64,000 nucleotides of DNA from Nocardia altamirensis NBRC 108246 (GTDB lineage: Bacteria > Actinomycetota > Actinomycetes > Mycobacteriales > Mycobacteriaceae), in assembly GCF_001612685.1 (NCBI RefSeq), contig NZ_BDAY01000024.1, forward strand, positions 33,254-97,253, in the 5' to 3' direction. The translations under genes were made by a program, and so were the position numbers. Within the stretch, counting starts at the first letter, position 1, and each line of letters opens with the position of its first letter. The notes under the pieces were generated by a model. It ran no database searches, had not been told where the DNA came from, and worked only from the letters and a program-made list of their open reading frames with translations. Below are positions 43,575-52,767 of this stretch, in pieces.

Positions 43575-44438
43575 TCAGTCGAGCAAACGGTCGCCGCGGA
43601 CAACGTCGGCCGCGGCGGCCAGATGGTCGGGTAGTACGCGGCCGAAGAGTTGCCTCGTGCGTTCGACCGTGCCGATGACGCCGGGCCGGTCGGTGTAGGC
43701 GAAGATCGCCGAATGCCGTTGGGTGGCACCGTCGACGGGCGACACCCGGTGCAGCGAGTAGCGGCCGCGGAACAGTTGCAGGTCACCGGGGCGCAGGTCG
43801 AGCCGCTGGATCAGGCGTTCGCCGCTGCCGGTGAGCACCGCGCCGACATCGTCGAGGTTCTCCGCGTGCGGCGTGCGAATGTTGGGGCAGTACTCGAAGA
43901 TTCCGCCCGTCTCCGCGGGCTGGGTGAGCATGCTGACGGTGAATTCGTTGGTGTCGAAATGCCACGGGTGCGACATGCCCGGCGCAACGACGTTGAGGCA
44001 GAGCCCGGCCAGCGGGTCGGCGAATTCGTGCAGTTCGGACAGTCCGAAGCAGTCGGCGACGAAGCGCTGGAAGCGTTCGTCGACATAGAGCTGGTGGATC
44101 AGCGCGTCACCGGGGATGCGGTCGCGCGGCACGAACGCGTTGCCGCGCTCCAGCACGATCCGACCGGGATGATCCTCGGGCAGTTCGGTATCCAGCGGGA
44201 TGTTGTAGGCGTTGACCCGCTCGACCTCGTAGTAGGCGTGCGGCGCCATCGCTTCGCCCTGCGCCCGCAGCGTTTCGGTCAGTTCCGGCCGGATGAAACC
44301 ACGCAACACGGTGCAGCCGACCGCGGCCAACTCCGTGCCGGCCAGGTCCACCGCGGCGCGCCTGCCGGAGTCGTCCGGATCCGCGAGGGGATACCGTGCG
44401 GTATCAACGATCTCGTCGAGGACACCCAAGGCTGCCAT
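43575..44438 (-). CDS. 2-oxoglutarate/Fe(II)-dependent oxygenase
   Basis: About 287 aa from ATG 44438 (GTG 44459 is an alternative). The facial triad is visible as HPWHFDTNEF (HxD) and GRYSLHRVSPV (distal His), with TQRHSAIFAYTD supplying the 2OG-binding Arg. Numbered from 44459 these are H167, D169, H237 and R248. The Asp is present, so hydroxylation or another oxidation is expected, not halogenation (which needs Gly/Ala there). The surrounding family resembles the BesD/HalD-like amino-acid oxygenases. It is the first gene of the operon, 60 bp before the methyltransferase gene. Confidence 0.82.
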   Translation of the reverse strand: MAALGVLDEIVDTARYPLADPDDSGRRAAVDLAGTELAAVGCTVLRGFIRPELTETLRAQGEAMAPHAYYEVERVNAYNIPLDTELPEDHPGRIVLERGNAFVPRDRIPGDALIHQLYVDERFQRFVADCFGLSELHEFADPLAGLCLNVVAPGMSHPWHFDTNEFTVSMLTQPAETGGIFEYCPNIRTPHAENLDDVGAVLTGSGERLIQRLDLRPGDLQLFRGRYSLHRVSPVDGATQRHSAIFAYTDRPGVIGTVERTRQLFGRVLPDHLAAAADVVRGDRLLD

Positions 44439-44585
44439 GGCGACATTCTGGTAGAGCACGTTGCCGACACGCCCGAGATTCGCCGAGATTGCCGGTGATC
44501 ACGATCACACCCGCCAGCTGCACGCACTCCCATTGCGGCACAGTAACTCTCAGTAGACGCGGTCGGGAGTGTCGGCCGGTGTCGC

Positions 44586-45257
44586 TCAGTCGCGTTGTGT
44601 CAGTGCATGTTCCAGGTCTGCAACGGTCAACCCGATCAGCGAATCACGGAAGGTCCGTCCTGGCCCGGCGGGCACCGGCATCTCGCACGGAATCACGATC
44701 ACCGCGCAGCCTGCGGCGTGCGCAGCACGGGTGCCGGTCGGCGAATCCTCCACGGCCACACAGGCCCGCGGATCGACGCCGAGCAGCTCGGCGGCCCGCA
44801 GGTACACATCCGGCGCCGGCTTGCCTTGTGCCACTTCGTCACCGCACACCGACACGTCGAAGAAGTCGCGGCCCAACGTGTCGAGTCCGAATTCGGCGAG
44901 CGACCGCTTGGTATTGGTAACGAGCGCCGACTTCAGCCCCGCCGCCTGCACCAACCCCAGCGCATCCTTCGCGCCGGGCCGCCACGGGATGGATCCGGCC
45001 ATCAGCTCGGTCACCCGGTACTCGATGAACTCCGCCGCGGCGCGCAGCGCCTCGGGCGTCGGCTCGACGCCGATCCCGGCGAACAGCATCCGCAGCGAGT
45101 CCGGCCCGGACGCACCGATGAACGTGTGCCGGATCTCGGCGGTCAGCACACGGTCGTGCCTGGCGGCGAGCTCGCGCATCGCGATATCCCAGAGCTTCTC
45201 CGAATCCAGGAGCGTGCCGTCCATATCCCACAAAACAGCAGCTGGTCGTGCGGTCAC
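44586..45257 (-). CDS. HAD-superfamily phosphatase (HAD-IA)
   Basis: A 223-aa HAD hydrolase with all motifs: I VLWDMDGTLLDS, II SALVTNTK, III KPAPDVY, IV CVAVEDSPTGTRAAHAAG. A helical cap lies between motifs I and II. It resembles beta-phosphoglucomutase or phosphoglycolate phosphatase-like enzymes, but the substrate is not determined. It lies on the same strand as, and 93 bp downstream of, the kinase gene. Confidence 0.9.
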   Translation of the reverse strand: MTARPAAVLWDMDGTLLDSEKLWDIAMRELAARHDRVLTAEIRHTFIGASGPDSLRMLFAGIGVEPTPEALRAAAEFIEYRVTELMAGSIPWRPGAKDALGLVQAAGLKSALVTNTKRSLAEFGLDTLGRDFFDVSVCGDEVAQGKPAPDVYLRAAELLGVDPRACVAVEDSPTGTRAAHAAGCAVIVIPCEMPVPAGPGRTFRDSLIGLTVADLEHALTQRD

Positions 45258-45350
45258 GCGTCTCCTCGTTCGATTACCGATCAGGCCGTAGCCACGATAA
45301 CCGCCGAGCCAGGTGCACCACCGTGGCCAGTTGTGCAGATGTGGCCCTGC

Positions 45351-47099
45351 TTACGTTCCCGATGCGGTGATCAACATCCGGCCGTTCTCCGAGGCGACCT
45401 GGAACCAGCGGGTCTCGTTCACCGTCTCGCCGGACTTCTTCACATAGGTGAGCGACGCGACCGCGCGATTGTCCCCGTTCGGGGTCACCGAGCGGACGGT
45501 GATCGAATTGATCGTGCCCCACCAGCGGACGTACTCGTTGTAGCCGCCCGCCTGGCCCTGATAGGCAGGCGAAAGCTGGGACCATGCGGCACTCGGATTG
45601 CCGGGGAGCATGCCGTAGTAACCCGAGACGAACTGGGAAACCTTCTCCGGCGTCGGCGGGCCGAAGGGGGTCGCGCTGACGGTCGGCGGCGGAGTCGTCG
45701 GGGGCGCGGACGAAGGCGGTGCCGATGAGGGCGGTGTGGACGGCGCGGATGACGGCGCGGGCGTCGGGCTCGGTGTCGGCTGGCCAGGCGCGGAGGTCGC
45801 GGCGGGTGCCGCAGGCTCCTGCGGGGCCGAGGTGCCCGCATCGGCCGAGGCAGGCGGCCCCACCACCGAGGAAGGCACCGAGGCCTGCGGCGTCGGCGCG
45901 GTGTCACCGCCCTTGCGGTTGTTGTTGACCAGCACGGCGACGAGTCCGATCATCACGAGCACCGCGACGAACGCGGACGTCGCGACGACGATGGCCCGGT
46001 TGCGGTCCTCACCGAGCGTGCGCTGCGTTCCGGTCGCACCGGCGCGCTGCGTTCCGCCGCCGGCCATGGTCGGTGCCTCAGCGGAGAACGCCGGGATCGA
46101 CGGTTGTGCGGAAATGCTTTTGGTGGCAGCGGGTTTCGACAGGATCGAGGTCGGCACCACCGTTGTCGCGTCGCCTGCATTCGTCGCGTCGGCGCCGGGT
46201 TGCGGGAGCACGGTCGTCGCGTTGTCGGCGCCGGGCGCAGGCAACGCCTTGGTCAGCGAGGGTGCGCCCATCGCCGGATTCCGGCCCTCCGCAACAGCTT
46301 CCAGCGCCTTCTGCGCTTCCCGCATGGACGGGCGGGCGTCGATGGTCGGCGCGAGCAGCCGCATCAGCACCGGCGCGAGCGCACCAGCGCCCTTCGGCTC
46401 CGGTATCTCACCTCGCGCGACAGCATGCAGCAGGGCGAGCGGATTGTCGCCCTCACCGAACGGCGGCAACCCTTCGACGGCGGCGTACAGCGTTGAGCCC
46501 AAAGCGAATACGTCGGAGGCCGGTTCCGGATTCTCACCGCGCGCCACCTCGGGCGCCAGATAGGCGGGCGTGCCTGCGAGGAATCCGGTTGCGGTGACGG
46601 TGACATCGCCGACGGCGCGGGAGATGCCGAAGTCGGTGATCTTCACGGTCCCGTCGTCACCGACGAGCAGGTTCGCCGGCTTCACATCGCGGTGCATGAT
46701 GCCCGCGTCGTGCGCGGCGGCCAACGCGCCCGCGGCCTGCGCACCGATCTTGGCGACCTCCGCCGGGGCGAGGGTGCGCTTGCCGGACAGTTTGGCCGCG
46801 AGACTCGGCGCGTCCATGTATTCCATGACCAGCCACGGCTGGCCGTCTTCCTCGGCGACATCGAAGACCGTGATCGCGTTCGGGTGATGCAGTCGCGCCG
46901 CGATGCGTCCCTCGCGCATGGCGCGCAGCTTCGCCTCCAACGCCGCCGACCGCGACAATCCGGGCGCGAGGATCAGTTGCTTCACCGCGACGGTGCGCCG
47001 CAATCGGACATCCGTCCCGCGCCACACAACGCCCATTGCACCTGTGCCGATCGGATCCGTGAGTCGATAGCGTCCCGCGATCAATCGGTCCGAGGTCAT
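45351..47099 (-). CDS. Membrane-anchored Ser/Thr protein kinase (Pkn type)
   Basis: A 582-aa Hanks-type kinase. Kinase domain at about residues 8-270: IGTGAMGVVWRG (G-loop), VAVKQL, IMHRDVKPANLL, ITDFGIS, GTPAYLAPE. A juxtamembrane Ala/Thr-rich linker with repeated TTVLPQPGAD/TTVVPTS segments leads to one TM helix (AIVVATSAFVAVLVMIGLVAVLV, about 372-394), a Pro/Ser/Ala-rich stalk, and an extracytoplasmic domain of about 100 residues (PEKVSQFVSGYYGMLPGNPSAAWSQLSPAYQ). That sensor resembles the SnoaL-like domains on other actinobacterial kinases. Confidence 0.92.
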   Translation of the reverse strand: MTSDRLIAGRYRLTDPIGTGAMGVVWRGTDVRLRRTVAVKQLILAPGLSRSAALEAKLRAMREGRIAARLHHPNAITVFDVAEEDGQPWLVMEYMDAPSLAAKLSGKRTLAPAEVAKIGAQAAGALAAAHDAGIMHRDVKPANLLVGDDGTVKITDFGISRAVGDVTVTATGFLAGTPAYLAPEVARGENPEPASDVFALGSTLYAAVEGLPPFGEGDNPLALLHAVARGEIPEPKGAGALAPVLMRLLAPTIDARPSMREAQKALEAVAEGRNPAMGAPSLTKALPAPGADNATTVLPQPGADATNAGDATTVVPTSILSKPAATKSISAQPSIPAFSAEAPTMAGGGTQRAGATGTQRTLGEDRNRAIVVATSAFVAVLVMIGLVAVLVNNNRKGGDTAPTPQASVPSSVVGPPASADAGTSAPQEPAAPAATSAPGQPTPSPTPAPSSAPSTPPSSAPPSSAPPTTPPPTVSATPFGPPTPEKVSQFVSGYYGMLPGNPSAAWSQLSPAYQGQAGGYNEYVRWWGTINSITVRSVTPNGDNRAVASLTYVKKSGETVNETRWFQVASENGRMLITASGT

Positions 47100-47172
47100 G
47101 ATGTTGTGCCTTCCTGCTTACGCGCCGAGCTGGTCTTGCAGTGACGCGCGACACCGGGAGGTCCCGAAATCG

Positions 47173-47330
47173 CTACGCGCCGAAGTACTTTGCACCGTAA
47201 GCAGCGATGGCGACGCATCCGCCGACTGCTCCGGATGCAGTTGCAACGCTTCCGACAATGACATACCCACCCGACCCACATCCACCTCACCAATTTCGCC
47301 TACGCGATAGCCCAGGTCAGCGACCCGCCA
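47173..47330 (-). pseudogene. Decayed duplicate of the metH 3' end
   Basis: The minus strand encodes GEIGEVDVGRVGMSLSEALQLHPEQSADA, then after one frameshift AAYGAKYFGA and a TAG stop. The real MetH ends LLEADRIGVVLSEELQLHPEQSTDA then LLHPEAKYFNV and a stop. The two align end to end, including the EALQLHPEQSxDA core. The copy lies 172 bp beyond the metH stop in the same orientation. No start or activity is expected. The rest of 47100-47502 holds no gene. Confidence 0.75.
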
Positions 47331-47502
47331 CGCCGAAGTGCGAAATCCGCTCGGCGCGTCGCAATTTACCCGAATCACATCATATGAGCAGGTAAGGAAG
47401 GCCCTGGCCCGACGCGAACATTGTTCCGCGCCAACGTGAACACCGTCACAGCGGAACGACTGATCGCATAACTCCCCCCGAAATGTCCGGGGTAGCCCAC
47501 TG

Positions 47503-50500
47503 TCAGACGTTGAAGTACTTCGCCTCCGGATGCAGCAAGACGAACGCGTCGGTGGACTGCTCCGGGTGCAACTGCAGTTCCTCGGACAGCACGACGCCGA
47601 TCCGGTCCGCCTCGAGCAGATCGACCAGTTTGGCACGATCGTCCAGATCCGGGCAGGCGCCGTAACCGAAGGAGTAGCGGGCGCCCCGATAGCCGAGCTT
47701 GAAGTAGTCGAGCACGTCGGTCGGGTCGGAATCGGCGACCGCGTGACCGTCCAAGGTCAGTTCCTCGCGGACACGCCGATGCCAGTACTCGGCAAGCGCT
47801 TCGGTGAGCTGCACGCCGATGCCGTGTACCTCGAGATAGTCGCGATAGTTGTCGCCCGCGAAAAGCTCGTTCGCGAAGTCGGCGATCGGCTGACCCATGG
47901 TGACCAGCTGGAACGGCAGCACGTCCACCTGGCCGGTCTCCTGCGCCCGCTCGCGGGAACGGATGAAGTCGGCGATGCAGAGGAAACGGTCGCGCTGCTG
48001 GCGCGGGAAGGTGAACCGATACCGTTCGGCCGCACCAGGATCGGGCTCGCTGAGCACGATCACGTCGTCGCCCTCGGACACCGCGGGGAAGTAGCCGTAG
48101 ACCACCGCCGCGTGCTGCAGCACGTTCTCGGTGCTCAACCGATCGAGCCAGGCGCGCAGCCGCGGCTTGCCCTCGGTCTCCACCAGCTCCTCGTAGCTCG
48201 GGCCCTCACCGCCGCGCTGGCCGCGCAGCCCCCACTGCCCGAGGAACAGCGCCCGCTCGTCGAGCAGCCCCGAATACTCGTGCAGTGCCAGGCCTTTCAC
48301 CACCCTGGTGCCCCAGAACGGCGGCACCGGCACCGGAACGTCGGCGGCGACATCGGAACGCGCGGGCACCTCGATCGGCACCTCCACCGCCTTGCGCTGC
48401 TCGGCGATCCGCTTGGACCGCTCGTGGCGCGCCTTGCGTTCGGCCGCCTTCTCCCGCTCGGCGATGGCCTCCGGGCTGTCCGGATCCGGTCCGCCGCCCC
48501 GCTTGCGGGTCATGATGTCGTCCATCAACCGCAGGCCCTCGAAGGCGTCGCGCGCGTAATGCACATCGCCCTCGTACACCTCGGTGAGATCGTTCTCGAC
48601 ATACCCGCGGGTCAGCGCCGCGCCGCCGAGCAGAACCGGGAACTGTTCGGCGACACCCTTGGAGTTGAGCTCCTGCAGGTTCTCCTTCATGACGACGGTC
48701 GACTTCACCAGCAACCCGGACATGCCGATGACATCGGCCTTCTTGTCAACGGCCGCATCGAGAATGGTCGCGATCGGCTGCTTGATGCCGAGGTTCACCA
48801 CCTCGTACCCGTTGTTGGACAGGATGATGTCGACCAGGTTCTTGCCGATGTCGTGCACGTCGCCCTTGACGGTGGCCAGCACGATGCGGCCCTTGCCGCT
48901 GTCGTCGGTGGCCTCCATATGCGGTTCCAGGTAGGCGACGGCGGACTTCATCACCTCGGCCGACTGCAACACGAACGGCAGCTGCATCTGCCCGGAGCCG
49001 AACAGCTCACCGACGGTCTTCATGCCGGACAGCAGCGTCTCGTTGATGATCTGCAGCGGCGGCACCTGGCCCATCGCCTCGTCGAGGTCGGCCTCCATGC
49101 CCGCCTTCTCGCCGTCGACGATGCGCCGCGCCAGCCGCTCGAACAGCGGCAAGGCCGCCAATTCCTCGGCACGCGAGGCACGCGACGAGGACGTCGAGAC
49201 GCCCTCGAACAGGCTCATCAGCTTCTGCAGCGGGTCGTAATCCTCGCCGCGGCGGTCGTACACCAGATCCAGTGCCGTCTCCCGCTGTTCGTCGGGGATG
49301 CGGGCCATCGGCAGGATCTTCGACGCGTGCACGATCGCGGAATCCAGTCCGGCCTGGACACATTCGTGCATGAACACCGAGTTCAGCACCTGGCGCGCGG
49401 CCGGGTTCAAACCGAAGGAGATATTGGACAGGCCGAGCGTGGTCTGCACCTCGGGATGCCGCTGCTTGAGCAGCCGGATCGCCTCGATGGTCTCGATGCC
49501 GTCCTTGCGCGACTCCTCCTGACCCGTGCCGAGGGTGAAGGTCAAGGTGTCGATGATGATGTCGCTCTCGAGCACACCCCAGTTGCCGGTGATATCGGCG
49601 ATGAGCCGCTCGGCGATCTCCACCTTCTTGAGGGCCGTGCGGGCCTGGCCCTCCTCATCGATCGTCAGCGCAACGACCGCGGCGCCGTGCTCGGCGACCA
49701 GCTTCATCGTCTGCTGGAACCGGGATTCCGGGCCGTCGCCGTCCTCGTAGTTCACCGAGTTGACCGCGCAGCGCCCGCCGAGGTGCTCCAAACCGGCCTG
49801 CAACACCGGGGTTTCGGTGGAGTCGAGCATGATCGGCAGCGTCGAGGAGGTCGCCAGGCGCGAGGCGAGGGCCTCCATGTCCTTGGTGCCGTCGCGGCCG
49901 ACGTAGTCGACGCACAGGTCGAGCATGTGCGCGCCGTCGCGAGTCTGGTCCTTGGCGATGTCGAGGCACTTCTGCCAATCCTCGGCCAGCATCGCGTCGC
50001 GGAAGGCCTTGGAGCCGTTGGCATTCGTGCGCTCGCCGATCATCATGATCGAGGCGTCCTGCTCGAACGGCACCGCCGTGTACATGCTGGACACGCTCGG
50101 CTCGTGGGACGGCGTGCGGCGCTGCTCGATCGGCGGCAGCGTCGGCTCGATCTCGCGCACCGCCTCGGTCACCTGCCGGATGTGCTCGGGCGTCGTGCCG
50201 CAGCAGCCACCGACCAGTGCGAGCCCGAACTCAGTGACGAAGCCGCGCAGCGCGATCGCCAGCTCCTCCGGTGTCAGCGGGTACTCGGCGCCGTTCGCAC
50301 CGAGCACCGGCAGTCCCGCGTTCGGCATCACCGACACCGGAATCTGGGCGTGCCTGGACAGATGGCGCAGGTGCTCGCTCATTTCGGCAGGACCGGTCGC
50401 GCAGTTCAACCCGATCATGTCGATGCCGAGCGGTTCCAGCGCGGTGAGCGCGGCGCCGATCTCACTGCCGACCAGCATGGTGCCGGTGGTCTCCACGGTG

Positions 50501-51099
50501 ACGTGCGTGATGATCGGAATGCGACGGCCAATCAGCCGCATCGCGGCCTGGCTTCCGGTCACCGCCGCCTTGACCTGCAGCAAGTCCTGGCAGGTTTCGA
50601 TGAGGATGGCGTCGGCGCCGCCCTCGAGCATGCCGAGCGCCGACTCGGTGTAGGCATCGCGCAGCAAGGTATAAGGAGCATGGCCGAGGGTTGGCAGCTT
50701 GGTGCCGGGGCCCATCGAGCCGAGCACATAGCGCGGAGTCCCGTCCGCGGACGGGCCCATCTCGTCGGCTACCTCGCGAGCCAGCCGGGTGCCGCGCTCG
50801 GACAAATCGCGAATGCGGTCCGAAATGTCGTAATCGGCGAGGTTCGGCAGGTTGCAGCCGAAGGTGTTGGTTTCCACCGCGTCCGCACCGGCCTCGAAGT
50901 ACGCGCGATGAATATGGCGCAGCACATCCGGCCTGGTGTCGTTGAGGATTTCGTTGCAGCCCTCGAGACCGCGGAAGTCGTCGAGCGTCAGGTCCGCCGC
51001 TTGCAACATCGTGCCCATCGCACCGTCGCCGATCACGACACGACGGCGCAACGTGTCGAGTAGCGTGGTGTCGAACTCGGCGGGGGTGGACGCAGACAT
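47503..51099 (-). CDS. metH: Cobalamin-dependent methionine synthase
   Basis: A 1198-aa MetH from ATG 51099. Modules in order: homocysteine domain with GLNCATGP and VGGCCGTTPEH zinc cysteines; pterin domain (IMMIGERTNANGSKAFRDAML); cap and B12 domain with the KGDVHDIGKN cobalamin-His loop; and the C-terminal AdoMet reactivation domain ending LSEELQLHPEQSTDAFVLLHPEAKYFNV. It makes methionine from homocysteine and methyl-tetrahydrofolate. A TACGCT hexamer 7 nt before the ATG suggests a leaderless mRNA. It corresponds to Rv2124c. Confidence 0.97.
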   Translation of the reverse strand: MSASTPAEFDTTLLDTLRRRVVIGDGAMGTMLQAADLTLDDFRGLEGCNEILNDTRPDVLRHIHRAYFEAGADAVETNTFGCNLPNLADYDISDRIRDLSERGTRLAREVADEMGPSADGTPRYVLGSMGPGTKLPTLGHAPYTLLRDAYTESALGMLEGGADAILIETCQDLLQVKAAVTGSQAAMRLIGRRIPIITHVTVETTGTMLVGSEIGAALTALEPLGIDMIGLNCATGPAEMSEHLRHLSRHAQIPVSVMPNAGLPVLGANGAEYPLTPEELAIALRGFVTEFGLALVGGCCGTTPEHIRQVTEAVREIEPTLPPIEQRRTPSHEPSVSSMYTAVPFEQDASIMMIGERTNANGSKAFRDAMLAEDWQKCLDIAKDQTRDGAHMLDLCVDYVGRDGTKDMEALASRLATSSTLPIMLDSTETPVLQAGLEHLGGRCAVNSVNYEDGDGPESRFQQTMKLVAEHGAAVVALTIDEEGQARTALKKVEIAERLIADITGNWGVLESDIIIDTLTFTLGTGQEESRKDGIETIEAIRLLKQRHPEVQTTLGLSNISFGLNPAARQVLNSVFMHECVQAGLDSAIVHASKILPMARIPDEQRETALDLVYDRRGEDYDPLQKLMSLFEGVSTSSSRASRAEELAALPLFERLARRIVDGEKAGMEADLDEAMGQVPPLQIINETLLSGMKTVGELFGSGQMQLPFVLQSAEVMKSAVAYLEPHMEATDDSGKGRIVLATVKGDVHDIGKNLVDIILSNNGYEVVNLGIKQPIATILDAAVDKKADVIGMSGLLVKSTVVMKENLQELNSKGVAEQFPVLLGGAALTRGYVENDLTEVYEGDVHYARDAFEGLRLMDDIMTRKRGGGPDPDSPEAIAEREKAAERKARHERSKRIAEQRKAVEVPIEVPARSDVAADVPVPVPPFWGTRVVKGLALHEYSGLLDERALFLGQWGLRGQRGGEGPSYEELVETEGKPRLRAWLDRLSTENVLQHAAVVYGYFPAVSEGDDVIVLSEPDPGAAERYRFTFPRQQRDRFLCIADFIRSRERAQETGQVDVLPFQLVTMGQPIADFANELFAGDNYRDYLEVHGIGVQLTEALAEYWHRRVREELTLDGHAVADSDPTDVLDYFKLGYRGARYSFGYGACPDLDDRAKLVDLLEADRIGVVLSEELQLHPEQSTDAFVLLHPEAKYFNV

Positions 51100-51106
51100 G
51101 AGATCA

Positions 51107-51112
51107 AGCGTA
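51107..51112 (-). promoter_or_regulatory. Candidate leaderless -10 element of metH
   Basis: TACGCT (TANNNT) lies 7 nt upstream of the metH ATG at 51099, and there is no Shine-Dalgarno sequence. Only 150 bp separate metH from the divergent PAC2 gene, too short for a cobalamin riboswitch of normal size. Confidence 0.4.
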
Positions 51113-51248
51113 ATGGTCGGGTAGGACACTGCTGCTCGCCGCGTCGCGTGTGCACGGACACACCCCTACTGGAACGCGGTCGTCGAACACGCCGGGCCCG
51201 GCCACGGCATACGACACGCCAGTTCGTCTCACACATTAGGCTGACCGA

Positions 51249-52133
51249 GTGAACCCCAGTGAAACTCCCGATCCGGAACTGCCGACATTGCGGGAACCGG
51301 TGCTGGTCGCGGCCTTCGAGGGCTGGAACGACGCAGGCGACGCCGCAAGTGGCGCCGTAGAGCATCTGGAATTGATCTGGGACGCCGAGCCGCTAGCCGA
51401 ACTCGACTCCGAGGACTACTACGACTATCAGGTCAACCGGCCGACGGTCCGGCAGGTTGACGGCGTGACCAGGGAAATCCAGTGGCCATCCACCATGCTC
51501 TCGGTGTGCTCGCCGCCGGGAAGTGAGCGCGACATCGTGCTGCTGCGCGGCATCGAACCCAACATGCGCTGGCGCAGCTTCTGCGAGGACCTGCTGGAGT
51601 TCATCGAACAACTCGGGGTGCGGACCGTCGTCATCCTCGGCGCCCTGCTCGCCGATACCCCGCACACTCGTCCCGTTCCGGTCACCGGCTCCGCATATAG
51701 CAAGGAAGCGGCCGAACGCTTCAACCTCGAGCAGACCCGATACGAAGGACCCACCGGCATCACCGGTGTGCTGCAGGACCAGTGCGTGAAAGCGGGTGTG
51801 CCCGCAGTGTCGTTCTGGGCCGCCGTGCCGCATTACGTGTCCCAACCACCGAACCCGAAAGCCACCATCGCACTCCTGCACCGAGTCGAGGACGTGCTCG
51901 ACATCGAGGTGCCCCTCGGCGAACTACCCAAACAAGCCGAAGACTGGGAGACCGCGGTCAACGAAATGACCGCGGGCGACGACGAAGTCAGCGAGTACGT
52001 GCGCTCGCTGGAAGAACGCGGCGACGCCGCAGTCGACGTCAACGAAGCCATGGCCAAGATCGACGGCGACGCGATCGCCGCAGAGTTCGAAAAGTACCTG
52101 CGCAGGCGCGGCCCAGGCAGCTTCGGACTCTGA
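51249..52133 (+). CDS. PAC2-family protein (proteasome assembly chaperone-like)
   Basis: 294 aa starting at GTG 51249. Family segments: PVLVAAFEGWNDAGDAASGAVEHLELIWDAEPLAELDSEDYYDYQVNRPTV, VLLRGIEPNMRWRSFCEDLLEFIEQLGVRTVVILGALLADTPHTRPVPVTG, GVPAVSFWAAVPHYVSQPPNPKATIALL. Length and order match Rv2125, for which a link to proteasome biology has been proposed but is unproven. It is divergent from metH and is the last core gene before the island. Confidence 0.92.
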   Translation: MNPSETPDPELPTLREPVLVAAFEGWNDAGDAASGAVEHLELIWDAEPLAELDSEDYYDYQVNRPTVRQVDGVTREIQWPSTMLSVCSPPGSERDIVLLRGIEPNMRWRSFCEDLLEFIEQLGVRTVVILGALLADTPHTRPVPVTGSAYSKEAAERFNLEQTRYEGPTGITGVLQDQCVKAGVPAVSFWAAVPHYVSQPPNPKATIALLHRVEDVLDIEVPLGELPKQAEDWETAVNEMTAGDDEVSEYVRSLEERGDAAVDVNEAMAKIDGDAIAAEFEKYLRRRGPGSFGL

Positions 52134-52210
52134 ACTCGTTGCCCCGCAGTTCCATCCGGTTCCGGAGGGGCGGTAGTCGATCGACGACAGTCGAATGGTC
52201 GCCGACCACC

Positions 52211-52272
52211 ATCGACGGTAGTCATATGGTTGCACCACGCCCTGCGACACGCACCATTTGACTACCGTCGAT
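52211..52272 (+). terminator. 22-bp-arm inverted repeat downstream of the PAC2 gene
   Basis: ATCGACGGTAGTCA-ATGGT-GC arms at 52211-52232 and 52251-52272 pair with two interruptions around an 18-nt loop. TTTCTTTC follows. It is 77 bp after the PAC2 stop, a plausible transcription terminator or an old insertion-sequence end. Confidence 0.5.
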
Positions 52273-52451
52273 TTCTTTCAGGATCTTTGAACCAGACCAC
52301 AGCCAGACGACCCGCCCGGAACGCGACAATGCACACCTGGCAGCGGGGCCATCTGACTGTGGCGACCTTCCGAGAGCCTCCAAGATCAAAGCTGCCGAAT
52401 GGTTTTGTCCACCAAGCGATTGAGAGCCGTAGCCCCGTCGGCGATCCCGCC

Positions 52452-52552
52452 ATGTGGGACCCAAGGGGCGGTTTCGTGCCGAGGGGGTACTGGTGCAGGT
52501 GACTTCTCGGGCGATGCCTACACCAGTACCCCGTGATCAATTGACCAACTCC
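52452..52552 (+). repeat. Dispersed 101-bp element, left copy
   Basis: Direct comparison with the reverse complement of 63720-63820 shows 95 of 101 identical positions. It includes a long dyad: GGGGTACTGGTG (52485-52496) pairs with CACCAGTACCCC (52521-52532), extending to a 16-bp stem with one mismatch. No coding potential is assigned. Confidence 0.85.
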
Positions 52553-52767
52553 AGACGGGGTGTCGAGTGCCGAATGGTTGCGGTGGATGCTGTATACGGC
52601 CCGTTTGATCGGCACCCTGAACGGTCGAATTGGTTGCGGAGGCATTGCTGCTCACTGGACCGCCTCTGCTGGCAAACACATTGCTGCGCAACAAGGTCTG
52701 GCCCGGCTGCGAGTGCAGTTCTTGACGAGGAGACGGCCTGTGGTGACAGCGCAGGTCGATCAGACCC

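Noticed and set aside
43575..44438. Halogenase of the BesD type
   Set aside because: The facial triad has an intact Asp (HFD), whereas radical halogenases have Gly or Ala there.
47530..51063. Very long open frame on the plus strand opposite metH
   Set aside because: It is an antisense shadow produced by high GC third positions; the metH frame has full-length domain matches.
51100..51248. Cobalamin riboswitch before metH
   Set aside because: Only 149 bp separate metH from the PAC2 gene and no B12-box pattern (GCCACTG) is seen; a leaderless -10 element fits instead.
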